DNA from: Gracilaria gracilis
Taxonomy: Eukaryota > Rhodophyta > Florideophyceae > Gracilariales > Gracilariaceae
Reading direction: 5' to 3'
Assembly: GCA_030374805.1 (NCBI GenBank)
Contig: JARGSG010000225.1
Span: 62,001-126,000 of the forward strand
Length of the DNA stretch: 64,000 nucleotides
Below the pieces are notes generated by a model, which saw nothing but the letters and a program-made list of their open reading frames with translations, had not been told where the DNA came from and did no database searches. Position 1 is the stretch's first letter, and every line of letters starts with the position of its first letter. The translations under genes were made by a program, and so were the position numbers. Of this stretch, positions 22,401 to 32,625 are shown in pieces.

Positions 22401-24756
22401 ACTCAAAGAAGATGAGGCTATTCCCCGCAAGGGCGCCCCTCGAGTTTCTCGCAATCGATATACTTGGACCCCTCCTGACGACCAGGAGAGGCCACAATTT
22501 CTTGCTCGTAATAACGGATCTTTTCTCGAAACTGGTTCGGACTGTCCCTCTGAAGAGGATCACCGCTTTCACGGTAGCCCAGGCCTTCGTGAAGCACTGG
22601 ATTTTTGTCTACGGTCCGCCGGTTCAGGTACTCTCCGATAACGGGAAACAGTTCGCATCGCGGTTTTTCCAGGATGTATGTCGCATCCTGGATGTGAAGA
22701 ACCTGTTCACTACAACCTACCACCCTCAGTGTAATGGTCAAGTCGAACGGTTCAACCGGACGATGCTAGCATCTCTCCGTTCTTACGTGGCCGATCACCC
22801 AAAGACATGGAACCTGTACACTGACGCGCTGATGTTGCGTACAACACGCAGGTACATAGAATTACCGGTGTTTCACCGTTCGGGTTAGTACTCTCCCGTA
22901 CCCCCCCGCCGGTGGCGTTGGAAGCACAGCCTACTCTGGGTAATTTCCCCTCTGTGGGTGACTACCGCCAGAAATGGAAGCAATGGCTATCCAAGTTGGT
23001 ACCCGCCACTCGCCAATCCATGGAGAGGGCTCAAGCCGCTTACAAGCGTGATTTCGATGCTCGCCTGAGAGGAAGTAACACACCGCCGGTTAAGGCGGGT
23101 ACCTACGTCTTCGTACGGAAGGAACACTATAACCCTGATAAGGAGAAACGCCATAAGCTCTCGCCCGTGGCGGATGGACCATTCAAGGTAATCTCCGTCG
23201 CGGAGGACACAGTGGTGCTGGAAATCAAGGACGCACAGGAGCGGATCTCCCGCGATCGATTGGTCCTGGCCCCACCACCCTCGTCTGAGGTCGTGCTGGC
23301 ACCTACCAGCCCCGTGTCTACGGAATCAACAACCCCCGAAACAATCGTGCTGAATCGCCCTCTGATTCTACCACACCCGAACCGGGGACTGTCAGACCTA
23401 CCGATGAACTCGGATACACCGATGATATCGGAAAACGTCGCTGGCCAGAATGACCATTCCTCTGCTCAGCCCGCTCGTGGGGACTCTACCCGCGTAGCGG
23501 AACGCTCTACCCCATCTGACCATTCCTCTGCTCAGCCCGCTCGCGGGGACTCTACCCGCGTAGTGGAACGCTCTACCCCATCTCCCGCTGCTCCGCCTAA
23601 GGAGGGGGAGGAGGTCACTTCTGCTAAATGTGATCCGCCGTCGCAACGGGAACAAGACATCCGTGGTACACGGCAGGCTGCTGCCACACCGGACATCCCG
23701 TCAGACACGCCGCTGCAGGCGGAAGAGCTACACGCTGAAGCGGACAGAACAACCACACCCCTGCCCAAGACGAGCCGTGACCGTGTCCTGGTACCAGCTC
23801 AGCTGGGTTGTAAGGAACCAACCCCACTGGGGACGGCTCCGAACAATCGGTCGCACGCGCCCACCGCAACGGCGGACGCGGCGCTGAAACGCACCGCTGG
23901 ACGCGGGACGGCAACCCCTGTACAAAGGGAGGACGACACCGTAAGGCCACCCACGATTGCGGAAGTTCCGAGTGTCTCGGTAGATCCTGGCATCGTTGCC
24001 AGACGGAACCCGGTCACCCGGGATGATGTTCGCGTCATGGACGGCGAGGACACGCCATTCGAGGCGGAAATTCCCCAAGTAATGGGTGCGGCTCGCGCTG
24101 CACCCAGCACTGCTGGAAGTCCCACGAGGAGCTCGGAGCCACCGGAAGTAACCGTTCAGAACGAACCGCCACGGCGCGGCCACTTGGCACGCGCCGGAAA
24201 GGACACTCTGTCCAGGGAGGTGGATCGCACCACGGCTCCCCACGGCCACAGGTCAGTGAGGTCACGTGCAAGCACGGAGGGCGCGCGTGGCGCTGCACCA
24301 CTCGCAGCACAACGCAGGAAAGCCGCGACGAGCTCGTCGGAACCACCGTCAGTACGGGTTGAATCACGCAGACTTGCGGTTCGCCCCGAACCACGTAGAC
24401 TTGCGGTACGCACACCGGGAGACCCGCCTCCGCGTAGGACCACCCGCTCAACCGCGACGAGCGTATCGACACCCGACCCAGGAAATTCCCCTTCGCAGGG
24501 CGATAAGCGCACAGCCGTGACGACGACCCGGCAGGGCCGGCAGGTGTACTTACAAGAGTACATCGTCGACCGAATTGTCGGGAATTCCTGGAATCAGGAG
24601 GGTATACTACGCTACCACGTCCGTTGGTACGGGTATGATCCGGCTCAGGACACCGCCGAGCCGATCGAGCATCTCCCACGTTCGGAGGTGGTTCAGTATC
24701 ACCGTCGAACGGGAACAGCCCCACCAGCCACGTTGGGAAATGCCCAAGTGGGATGA
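19407..24756 (+). pseudogene. pol region of the Ty3/gypsy element with chromodomain (fossil)
   Basis: Protease: VLDTGAGPNFIVE near 19590. Reverse transcriptase: about 20600-21250, with FCVDYRRLNAVT and VYLDDIIVFS near 21060. RNase H: 21500-21860, with VYTDHSSLRWL. Integrase: an H2C2 zinc site (HYAKLGGHAGG...CTECAKNR) near 22250-22380, then AIDILGPL, VLSDNGKQFASRFF and TYHPQCNGQVERFN. After the integrase core comes a long proline/serine/threonine-rich linker (about 23270-24530), followed by a chromodomain near 24546-24716 (YIVDRIVGNSWNQEG, RYHVRWYGYDPAQDTAEP). The chromodomain places it in the chromovirus branch. The frame is broken in a few places. Confidence 0.9.
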
Positions 24757-25064
24757 GGGAGAACCGTGGAAAACGGGAGGAGCTGAAGATGAGGAGTACA
24801 CGTCAGGGACGGGAAGAGATGACCGCACATGCGCTGATACCCCGACCATGGTCGTGCATAATGTTTCGCGAACATACCCGAGGGGTTTTTCACCCAGCTT
24901 GCTGGTCATTACGTGGCAAGCACGGTTTTCCCTGTCGGAAGGGTGCGCATTTCCGCGCGCACCGCGTAAAAGAGCCGGTCTACTACCGGTGACTACAAGA
25001 ACACGTCATAGACGGAAGGAACCCACAAGCAGGTGGTTTTTATTGCTACTATTCGGATCCAGTC

Positions 25065-26897
25065 TTACTGGTCATGACCACTCCCCTCCTTCGGAGGCTG
25101 GCCACCACCGAGGCGTTGCGCCAGGGCCTCCCGCATCGCGGATAGGTCGCCGGTCGCCGTATCGGCGCCAAGACCCACCTCTCGGAGGAACTGCGCGATG
25201 ACGGCACCGGGATTCCCGCCCGTCTGGGGAGTACTCCCGGCAACCGCCGTGGAAGTCGGAGCCGCCGAAGCTGACGCCGACGCCGCACCGGCGGGCTCAG
25301 ACTCCTGTAGGATAGGTTCTTCATTCTCCGGAGGAGTGCCGACAACCATCGCGTCGTCATCACCGCCCGCCGCGTCGGATGCGTTATCCAACATGGGTTC
25401 ATTCTCCCCGCTAGAGTGGTAATAATCGTCCGAGTCGACGAACCCAATCGGATGACCGCCTGGGATATCCCTCGGAGCATTCCGGAGTTCGGCCGCTTCA
25501 TCAGCGGAAATCTCCCGTTGTTCCCACGGATCGAAGTACACGAAATCCCCCGCCAAGGCGGTATTGCGCCCCAGACCTGGGCCATGTCCACCGCCGCCAG
25601 TGAGCCGGCCAATCTGCCCGATCGGGACCGCTTTCCAGTCAATACTGTCGATATAGTCGAGTAACTCGAGAACCTCTTCGGCATTAGCTTGACCCCCAAG
25701 GGGGATGGTCATGTCGAGTTGGCGGATACCGGCCCGCACGCGCAGAGGAAGGAACCACAGTCGGTACTGGTCGTAAGCCTCACTGAGGATGTACGCCGCG
25801 GCGCGGACGGCCCACTCGGTGACTACAACCGACCAAAGCCCACTACGCGGATCCGTTAGGAGGTATGACCCTAAATAGGTGAACACCGGGGGCAGCTCTA
25901 TGTAGCACCCCCGGCATGCCTCGAGCTGAGCCCACCAGGCTGGCAGAGGGACGTACCGACCTTGTCGGTGAGCGGGAGCAATACGCTCCACCTCCACGTT
26001 TTGATACGGAACGAAGTACCCGAAACGGGAACGGCAGCGACGCTCGAAGCGAATGAATTCCTGAAGGAAGGAGGACCGGTAACGACGCGCGAGATAGCGG
26101 AATTCGGCCCGAATGATCGGTCGTTGCCAGCACAAGGCTTCTTGCCGCACAACCGGGAATCCTCGCCAAGCGAATGTCTCCAACGGCGACAGCCGGTCGC
26201 AATAGCTCATCTCCCCGCGGGTGCGGTACTGCTCGACGTCGAACCTCATCTCTTGCGGGATGAGGAACTCGAATGGAGCCCGGCTCTGCCGTTGGTGTCC
26301 GATCCGCACCAGCGCGGCATGAGCCTGAGCTCGGGACTCGCCCGCGTAGCGAAGAACCTGGTGTGCAGGTAGTGCAACGCGCCGGCGCCAATCCCACGAA
26401 GTGGTGACGATAGCCGGCAGGTCCCCGGGAAGGCGCTCACTGCCGTCGACGTACTGAGAAATCAGCTCGTCGTCGAACACCGAGATCGGGTGGAACCACG
26501 GCGCAAGCCGGAGGCGCATAGCCTGCTGCCGATTGTTTGGGTTGAGTCCCACGAGGGAGTCGTAGGACGGCCAATTGCCGCCCGCCCCGGAGCCGGTTGA
26601 CGCCCCAACTTGGGAAGGGATCGCCACCGTCCCGGACGGTTGCCCCTGGTTCGCACCAGTCTGCTGCCCGCCTTGCGGTAAGGGCACGGAACGGAAGCCG
26701 GTGAATCCCCCTGATTGAGGTTGCTGAGAGCCACTCATGGTGAGGTCGATGACAGGAGTCGGAGGAGCGTGGTAGTTGGTGACCGAGGTGTCGGGAAGAG
26801 ATGCTGGAGCAAGTGCAACTGCGGAGGCAGGAGTGTGCGTTGGTGGAGAACGAGAAGTTGCCGGCGAGCCGGGAGATGGCGTGCTTTTATCCTCCAT
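25065..26897 (-). CDS. Antisense ORF of the Ty3/gypsy element, 610 codons, unknown function
   Basis: An ATG at 26897 (MEDKSTPSPGSPATSRSPP), 57 bases inside the 3' LTR boundary, opens 610 codons on the strand opposite to gag-pol, ending at 25065. Three parts can be seen: a serine/proline/threonine-rich N-terminus (about residues 1-130); a globular middle (about 130-430) rich in tryptophan, tyrosine and arginine, with SWDWRRRVALPAHQVLRYAG, EQYRTRGEMSYCDRLSPLET and PVFTYLGSYLLTDPRSG; and an acidic/alanine-rich C-terminus. It is not a shadow of pol, since it lies downstream of the chromodomain. Some plant Ty3/gypsy lineages (Tat/Retand) are known to carry antisense extra ORFs of unknown role; homology to those is not claimed. 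No break is visible. Confidence 0.7.
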   Translation of the reverse strand: MEDKSTPSPGSPATSRSPPTHTPASAVALAPASLPDTSVTNYHAPPTPVIDLTMSGSQQPQSGGFTGFRSVPLPQGGQQTGANQGQPSGTVAIPSQVGASTGSGAGGNWPSYDSLVGLNPNNRQQAMRLRLAPWFHPISVFDDELISQYVDGSERLPGDLPAIVTTSWDWRRRVALPAHQVLRYAGESRAQAHAALVRIGHQRQSRAPFEFLIPQEMRFDVEQYRTRGEMSYCDRLSPLETFAWRGFPVVRQEALCWQRPIIRAEFRYLARRYRSSFLQEFIRFERRCRSRFGYFVPYQNVEVERIAPAHRQGRYVPLPAWWAQLEACRGCYIELPPVFTYLGSYLLTDPRSGLWSVVVTEWAVRAAAYILSEAYDQYRLWFLPLRVRAGIRQLDMTIPLGGQANAEEVLELLDYIDSIDWKAVPIGQIGRLTGGGGHGPGLGRNTALAGDFVYFDPWEQREISADEAAELRNAPRDIPGGHPIGFVDSDDYYHSSGENEPMLDNASDAAGGDDDAMVVGTPPENEEPILQESEPAGAASASASAAPTSTAVAGSTPQTGGNPGAVIAQFLREVGLGADTATGDLSAMREALAQRLGGGQPPKEGSGHDQ

Positions 26898-26940
26898 GGT
26901 TGCCGCCGTCGTTTCCCTCTGTGAGGTGATACTTCCACCT

Positions 26941-26953
26941 AAGGGGGGGGATA
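26941..26953 (+). promoter_or_regulatory. Polypurine tract before the 3' LTR
   Basis: AAGGGGGGGGATA lies directly before TGTAGTG at 26954, the position of the plus-strand primer in LTR elements. Confidence 0.75.
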
Positions 26954-27722
26954 TGTAGTGCAACGCCCTCTTATGGAGGTTTCTGACTACTTAGTCATAT
27001 TCCGACCTGTCGGGCGGTTGCTCCAAGTGGGAGTATATGAATAGTAACAACCAGTGTAGTGGGAAGGACACGTGGGACACGGTTGAGCCAAAAGGTTGGC
27101 CACGTACACGTGGGACGGGCGCCACGGCGCGTGGGTAATTACCACTGGGCGTAGGCCTAATTTAGTTAGTTTATTTAATTAGTGTTGGTGCGAGCTCACT
27201 ACTGAGCCCGGCGGCGACCTCGCCGCCGTGCACAGTAAAGATCCCCCAACCAGGGTTGGCTCTATACTTCTTCGCCTTCGGCGGTCATCGATTCCTTCAA
27301 GGAGAGAGACTCCGTTGCCTACGGGTAGTGTATCCTCCCTGCGTCACCTAACAGGACCCATTCGTGGGAGTGTTTTCCGCTTGTGTCGCGTTCGACCCCG
27401 TACAGGGATAACCCCGGTGTTTACCGTAGCCTTTTTGCCCCTTTCCTCCTTTTCCTTCTTTCCATCCCCCGCTCTCGCGGATTCCTTTTCTCTTTCCCCA
27501 CTTCCGTGGACTCATGCCTCTCTCGAGGGCCCGTTCACTCACACACGTGTTGCCAACACCGATCCTTACTCAACTCTATACGCCCGTCGTGACGGCTTGG
27601 CCTCGGCTTACACCCGACTTCGTCGTGCCTTGCCAGAGAGGCTCTGTCTGCTGACTACCCTCCTACGGAGGAAGATCTCGGACGTCTTCGTGGTGTCTTT
27701 CCGCCTCTGGCGTTGCACTACA
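26954..27722 (+). repeat. 3' LTR of the Ty3/gypsy element
   Basis: 769 bp, same length and ends as the 5' LTR, about 2.5 percent divergent by eye, and followed by the duplication CACAA. Confidence 0.95.
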
Positions 27723-28137
27723 CACAAAAACTCTTTTTTTGCAACGAGGAGGCCATCTGGCTGGTAGAATGCTTTTGCTTTCTCAAGCAGTAATTTGTCT
27801 CTGTTCAAACGAAGTAAGGGCAAAACCGCGCGGCATTGTGATCTACGGTGGTTACACACAAGTTGGTGATGGTGTGGGAATGTATGCGCCGTCCAAATTC
27901 GTTGCTACAGACCACAGTGGCGTTGAGATCCACGGCGTTTTATACTTACCATCGGGGTTTATTCTCCAAGAACTTAGTGTTTCTACAGAATAAAATGCAT
28001 GAAGTTATTCAGCTTGTCTTTCAAGGTGTTTTTGTACGCTGAACCCGATGTGTTAAATGGTTTTTATTTTTAAAGGCTCCCAGTTGCTTACTTTAAAGCT
28101 TACTGGGGCGTCTTATACTTTTCGGAGGCAGTGTATA

Positions 28138-29698
28138 CAGTAGTCTTCAAAAATATACGCACGGGGTCCTTTTTAAGAGAACGGCAACTTCCAAACGAGC
28201 AGTAATTCTAATATACGGCTCTAGCACAATAGAACCAATAGTGTAGTACCGTCAAACAGTTTCAAACATTTTGGTGTCTTATTAGAGCTACGATGTATAA
28301 AGAACTGTACATAACGCAATGTAAAAATATACAAACGATTACAAAAAATGGCGCGCACATCCACAGTACCATATAAATTCAATGTAGCACTAGACAACAA
28401 CAATAAAGATTCATTTTCTTAACATATCAGTACCTAACCGGTTTACCTCACGAAGTGAACACCATGTCCCGCGGCAAACAACTCACAACCGATGAAAAGG
28501 CAGAGAATAGAGCACTCAATGCAGCTAAACTGTCTTTGCACGCAATCGCAACTCAACTCAATCGGTCTAAATCAGCAGTTTACGGATACTTGAAGAGGTT
28601 AAGCACTGGTTTTCAGAAACCACGCTGTGGTAGGTCTCGAAAACTGAACTCCCACGATAAACGTCTAATCCAAACGACGCTATCTAAATCGTTTAGATCA
28701 GCACCATCTCTAAAAAAAGACCTGGGTTTTAAAGTTTCTATTTCAACAGTGACGAGAGCGATACAAAGGCTCGAGACTTTTGAGTACAAGAAGAAAAAAA
28801 CGGCCCCACTTTTGACTGAACATCACAGAGTCAGACGTCTAGAATTGGATATGGAGCAAAACCGATTTTATCCTTATGAATGGAAAATGGTGGTTTGGAG
28901 TGATGAAAAGAAATTAAATGGAGATGGACCCGATAGATGCAGATTTTATTGGCAAGACTTACGACAAGATGAGCAAATTTTCTCTAAGAGAAAGAATGGT
29001 GGTTTTTCATTAATGGTTTGGGCATGTTTTTCTGTTTATGTTAAAGGATCTTTGGTTTTTATTGATAGAAATATGAAATTCGAAGCATATGTTGAAATGA
29101 TTAAGACCCCTTTGTTGCTTTTTATTGAGATATATGACAGTGATACACTGATTTTTGGCAAGACAATGCTTTTATTCATATTTTTATGTACTCTGAATTA
29201 TAGTTTATTGATGAAGCAATTCAGGTTTTGGAGTGGCCTGTACATTTGCCTGATTTGGAATCTATTAAAAATCTATGGATTATTCTAAGCTACCAAGTCT
29301 ATGCTGACAATCGTTAGTTTGACAGCAATAGAAGCTTAAAGCCGCATTGCTAGAGGAATGGGTCAGAATTGACCTGTACGTGTTAACTATGATGACCCGG
29401 TCTATGCCGCGCCGTTGCATGGCTGTAATGCAAGCAAAGGGTAAGAAAACAAAGTGCTAAAACTACTGCTAGCTTATATAATTAATAAAGAATTAAATCG
29501 TTTGTTTATTTTTGACGCGGGCTATGCATGATCTTTGTTTACTATTTCCATGTACAAGTTTAGAATCTACCACTTATCTAGGTAATGTGTGTTAAATACG
29601 CGCCACACACCCAAACAACCAATATGACGACGGTGGATGATATAGTTAGAGGCAGGAGTCGAGTTTCAGGGTCGTGCTTATATTTTTGACGACCACTG
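28138..29698 (+). mobile_element. Tc1/mariner element 2, back to back with mariner 1
   Basis: The inverted ends CAGTAGTCTTCAAAAATATA (28138) and CAGTGGTCGTCAAAAATATA (complement, ending 29698) are flanked by TA at 28136-28137 and 29699-29700. Length is 1,561 bp. Only two TA dinucleotides (28134-28137) separate it from the end of mariner 1. After it, copia RNase H sequence resumes at once. Confidence 0.9.
28464..29460 (+). pseudogene. Tc1/mariner transposase of element 2 (broken)
   Basis: An ATG at 28464 (MSRGKQLTTDEKAENRALNA) starts a helix-turn-helix region (LSLHAIATQLNRSKSAVYGY), the GRSRKL AT-hook-like linker and a second HTH. The catalytic part has WKMVVWSDEKKLNGDGPD (first D), WQDNAFIHIF (second D) and WPVHLPDLESIKNLW near the third position. 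The C-terminus MPRRCMAVMQAKGKKTKC is typical of Tc1-like transposases. At least two frameshifts (about 29150 and about 29330) and an in-frame stop after FMYSEL disable it. Length fits the family (about 330 residues). Confidence 0.85.
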
Positions 29699-29888
29699 TA
29701 TATACGACATAATTTCCTACAGCATTACATAGCAGCAGAAGCCATAGAAATATATATTACTAGTGCCGACAGCCGACATGCCGGCCGACATATTTACCAA
29801 ATCGCTTCACCGACAACGTTTTACCGAATTACGCAGCCGTCTCAACACCACACCGGCCCCCTCCAAAATTTGAATCACCACCGGGGAC

Positions 29889-30004
29889 TGTCAATCAGCA
29901 CTCATCTTTGCTGATTCATATTTTGTCAGAGCCAATCAGCATTACAGTACGCCCGTAGATAGATAAGCACGAGATGTGCGAGCTCGATGAGTAAACGGCT
30001 CCGT
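29889..30004 (+). repeat. Start of the copia 3' LTR, interrupted by the piggyBac element
   Basis: TGTCAATCAGCACTC follows a purine-rich tract (ACCGGGGAC) right after the stop of the copia RNase H frame. The LTR must continue beyond the piggyBac element at 32832, but its end cannot be set because the 5' LTR is missing. Confidence 0.55.
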
Positions 30005-30180
30005 CTAGTGTCTATTCGACCGGAGTTTTGACCTCATATGAGGTCAGCCCCGTCGGCCGTCCAAAAAAATCAAAAAATTGCATTTCCAGAATGCCAGAAG
30101 GCATTTTCAAATTTGAAATTTGAAAAGCGCCTTCAGAGCCAACCGAGCTGTAGTTTAAGTAGCAATACAAACTTCCAGAG

Positions 30181-30252
30181 CACTCGTAACTGTAGCTCAG
30201 CGGTTTCAAACCGTTTCAGAGCTAAATAAGACCGAGTTCAAACCTCGCTTGA
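30181..30252 (+). other. tRNA-like stretch with pol III box A and box B (SINE-head-like)
   Basis: TAGCTCAGCGG (30193-30203) fits the box A consensus. GAGTTCAAACCTC (30234-30246) resembles box B and forms a 4-bp T-stem with a TTCAAAC loop. ACTCG at 30182-30186 can pair with the 3' CTTGAGT. The space between D- and T-arms is too short for a normal anticodon arm, so this is not a functional tRNA gene. It may be a tRNA relic or SINE head carried in the piggyBac 3' region. Confidence 0.35.
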
Positions 30253-30537
30253 GTTTATTAAAACTCTAAAACTACATTTGGAGCTCGACTACTTCTAGTT
30301 GTTAATTTAACTTCAGAACGTGTACACACGCCCACTTGAACAGCAGACAGAATAAGGTGACATTTGCTAAAGAGGTTGTTTCGACTTAAGTTAAATTCTA
30401 TCTAGCAAGTTTAATAACGCAGATCGAAGTAGTAGTGGGGTAAAGGTAATTGAACTGTCTTTTTCTTTGTGAAAGAAATGCTCATTTTAGTACTAAAAAC
30501 GAAGGTTGACAACCTTGTGTACAATAAAGTGCGTCAA

Positions 30538-32625
30538 CTAAAGCGTAACACCGTGACAATTGTCTAAATGAAGAGCAAAACAATCTCTACCGGTACCAGT
30601 GTGGCACAAATAAACTTCTTTGTTCTTCCTTAAATGGCAGTCAGAACATATAAACTTAGACTTCGTATTTCCTCCACATGAGTTGCAGCGACCTTGGTAC
30701 AGAGCTTTCGATATGCTTCCGTCATTTCCTTTCCTCTTCTTTCCTGTTTGCATCAAATGAATACCAGTTCCAGCAGGTTTTGGGTGCGGATCAGTTGGTT
30801 CAACTTCTTTCTTATTTCTTTCAATAAGACCTGTTTGATCCCAAGTGTTTTCGATCAGTTCGTCAGCTAATTCACAATAAAAATTGTGTGGGCTCTTCAA
30901 TTGGCGGCCACCATTAGATGCTTTATAAAGATTCCAAGCATCCACGATACAGATAGCCAGTAGAGAGCAATTGACACGAAAAGACCACTCTTTCACCTCG
31001 ATTTTCTTCTCAAGCTTCAAATCATCTTGACGGGATCGATTATGTCTATCGATCATTGAACATGTTTTATAATATTCCTCACATACTTCAGGAATAGAAA
31101 CCTTGAGTTCAATCTTTTTGGAAATGTTGCCTTCCCTTCTTCATCTTTCCCTCGATATAGCAGTACCAGGATTAACTGTTCCAGAAGTTGATATAAAGTA
31201 CCTTCGTTCTCTATCCACCCACATGACTGCCATTAAATCGGTATTAATGGTAGTTCCCTTTGATACCATAGACACAAATTCACCTCTGTTCGATAAAGTG
31301 ATTTCAGAAAGGTGCTTCATCGGATAGCCTCGAGTTGCAGTTTTTATAACTCCAGTAAATCTCAGTCCATTTTGTAGAAGAGAATTTGCCGTGTGCACAC
31401 TGGCAAAGAATGAATCTGCACACACTAATCGCTCGGATCCAAACCATGGATGCACCAGCCGTAATAGAACTGCAGTGCCATGTCCATGATCTGAAGAAAA
31501 TTCTAAAGCAGGCATTTGGGATCCCATATTGAGCTCAATTTTCAACATAATGCCACTTCTTCCACAGCAAACAGTCTTCATTTCCAATCCATTTTCGGGT
31601 TTGAGATCCAAGGCTGTATAGTGAGGAAGGCCTACATCGATCCAGTCACCTCCCAATCCGTACCACCGTGACATGCTTTCGTCAACACATAGAGCATGAG
31701 ATGGTGTGACAAATGATAATCGGTGTTGGTTAATTGCTTGCACAAAACCATTGACCAGGCTCCACCGCGCCATACCTTGAACGTCACGATTGTGCGTGCC
31801 ACTGAAAGAGATACAACTTTTCGGCATCTCAAATCTATTTCGTGACCTCGCCCTACCGATTGTAGGGGCAGGGAGATAACTTGAAAAATGCTTCGGACTC
31901 CATAACTCTCTTCGATCTGAGAATTCTAATCGCGTAATGAGAATCATTACGCCGAAGAACTTCAAAAGCTCTCCATTAGAAGTTTCAGCTGCTAAAAGAT
32001 CTCTAAGCCTTGCATTAGTCTTCTCCACAATCAAGTGCAGAAATCCAGTTGGAAACATCCACATAAAGTAGTCAACAGCTTCCATACCTTGCAGCACATG
32101 ACGGGAAGAGATAAAATCTCCAGCTGGACCAATAATCTTCCATTGATGCAATTTGATTGAGCCATTCAACGGCGTACAGATTTTCTCCGTGTTCTACTGT
32201 CTCTCATGAGCTAAAACTGATTGGGTGACTGCACCTGAAGATTCGATTTCATCAGCCTGCAAAATTTGTTGAGTTAAAAGGATTTCGCTATCCTCAGCAG
32301 TTTGATCCGCATTATCGCTCGGTAATGCCTCTGTGACAGCTGAAACTGCTGCAGTGTCTTTGTTGACACCACTGCCAAGCGTTACACTACATAACGGTAG
32401 AGTACACTCTTTCTCACGATTGGGTAAACTAAACTATATAGTGATAAAAGTCATATTGCGACCATTCACTGGCTTAGTTTCCACATTTTTCACGATTCCA
32501 CTGACGGTTTTAGATTTCCAAAGTGATCCGAAGTAACGTTTACAAGCTGAATTGGAGGTGACAAGTCGAGCGCGGCTGTGTAAAGTTGTTCCAACAACAC
32601 GGCGCAGATCTTTTGACGGCGGCAT
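30538..32625 (-). pseudogene. piggyBac transposase (DDE_Tnp_1_7), three in-frame stops
   Basis: From an ATG at 32625 (MPPSKDLRRVVGTTLHSRAR) to 30538 the minus strand stays in one frame for 696 codons, broken only by TAG at 32434-32436, TAG at 32194-32196 and TGA at 31141-31143. The catalytic core has SHALCVDESMSRWYGLGGDW (DES motif) and LVCADSFFASVHTANSLL. The C-terminus has a cysteine/histidine zinc domain: CNSCGGNTKSKFICSDCH, then CHTGTGRDCF, as in the cross-brace C-terminal domain of the family. No frameshift is seen. Confidence 0.9.

Larger units (their letters stand above)
16239..27722 (+). mobile_element. Ty3/gypsy chromovirus with LTRs, structurally complete, coding region broken
   Basis: Two LTRs of 769 bp each (16239-17007 and 26954-27722) begin TGTAGTGCAACG and end GTTGCACTACA or GCGTTGCACTACA. 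The 5-bp duplication CACAA flanks the element (16234-16238 and 27723-27727). The order is LTR, primer-binding site, gag, protease, reverse transcriptase, RNase H, integrase, chromodomain, an antisense ORF, a polypurine tract, LTR: 11,484 bp. Comparing the LTRs by eye gives about 19 differences (near 2.5 percent), so it is moderately old. Gag-pol has about half a dozen interruptions. It sits inside the mariner-1 transposase. Confidence 0.95.
13072..28133 (-). mobile_element. Tc1/mariner element 1 (host of pogo and gypsy insertions)
   Basis: The ends CACTGCCACCGGAAAGTATA (13072) and CACTGCCTCCGAAAAGTATA (complement, ending 28133) are inverted and each is flanked by TA. The minus-strand transposase is found in three blocks. 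The N-terminal block lies at about 27860-27723 (LLLEKAKAFYQPDGLLVAKK). The middle block, 16238-15723, has SYNASSRKGRPRKLT, RLKWARGHVGW and KWDAVVFSDEKRFCLDG (first catalytic D). The C-terminal block, 13689 to about 13240, has DNALIHVSNKARTWF (second D) and RSQDLNPIKIVLGW, where the usual third acidic residue (PIE) is K. An in-frame stop precedes DNALIH and others exist. Length without insertions is about 1.5 kb. It entered the copia RNase H region. Confidence 0.85.
9751..30004 (+). mobile_element. Ty1/copia retrotransposon fossil, 5'-truncated, split by later insertions
   Basis: Pieces of one plus-strand pol occur in copia order. Protease is at about 9820 (FLLDSAAYP in place of the usual LDSGA), the GAG-pre-integrase region near 10330-10460, and integrase at 10540-11100 with HQPQENSVAERFSRTVMECA. 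Reverse transcriptase lies at 11770-12660 with an IDDF motif, and RNase H at 12770-13060 with VALSTTEAEYFVA. The RNase H tail resumes at 29703-29873 with VPTADMPADIFTKSLHRQRF. A purine-rich tract and TGTCAATC at 29889 mark the start of the 3' LTR, which the piggyBac element interrupts. Gag and the 5' LTR are missing. The element is badly broken (roughly ten or more interruptions) and old. Insertions: MITE 11395-11768, mariner-1 13072-28133, mariner-2 28138-29698, piggyBac 30009-32827. Confidence 0.85.

Noticed and set aside
23398-24724. Several minus-strand frames of 80-230 codons opposite the gypsy linker and chromodomain
   Set aside because: Shadows of the repetitive linker; unlike the 25065-26897 ORF they have no start context and no folded-looking core.
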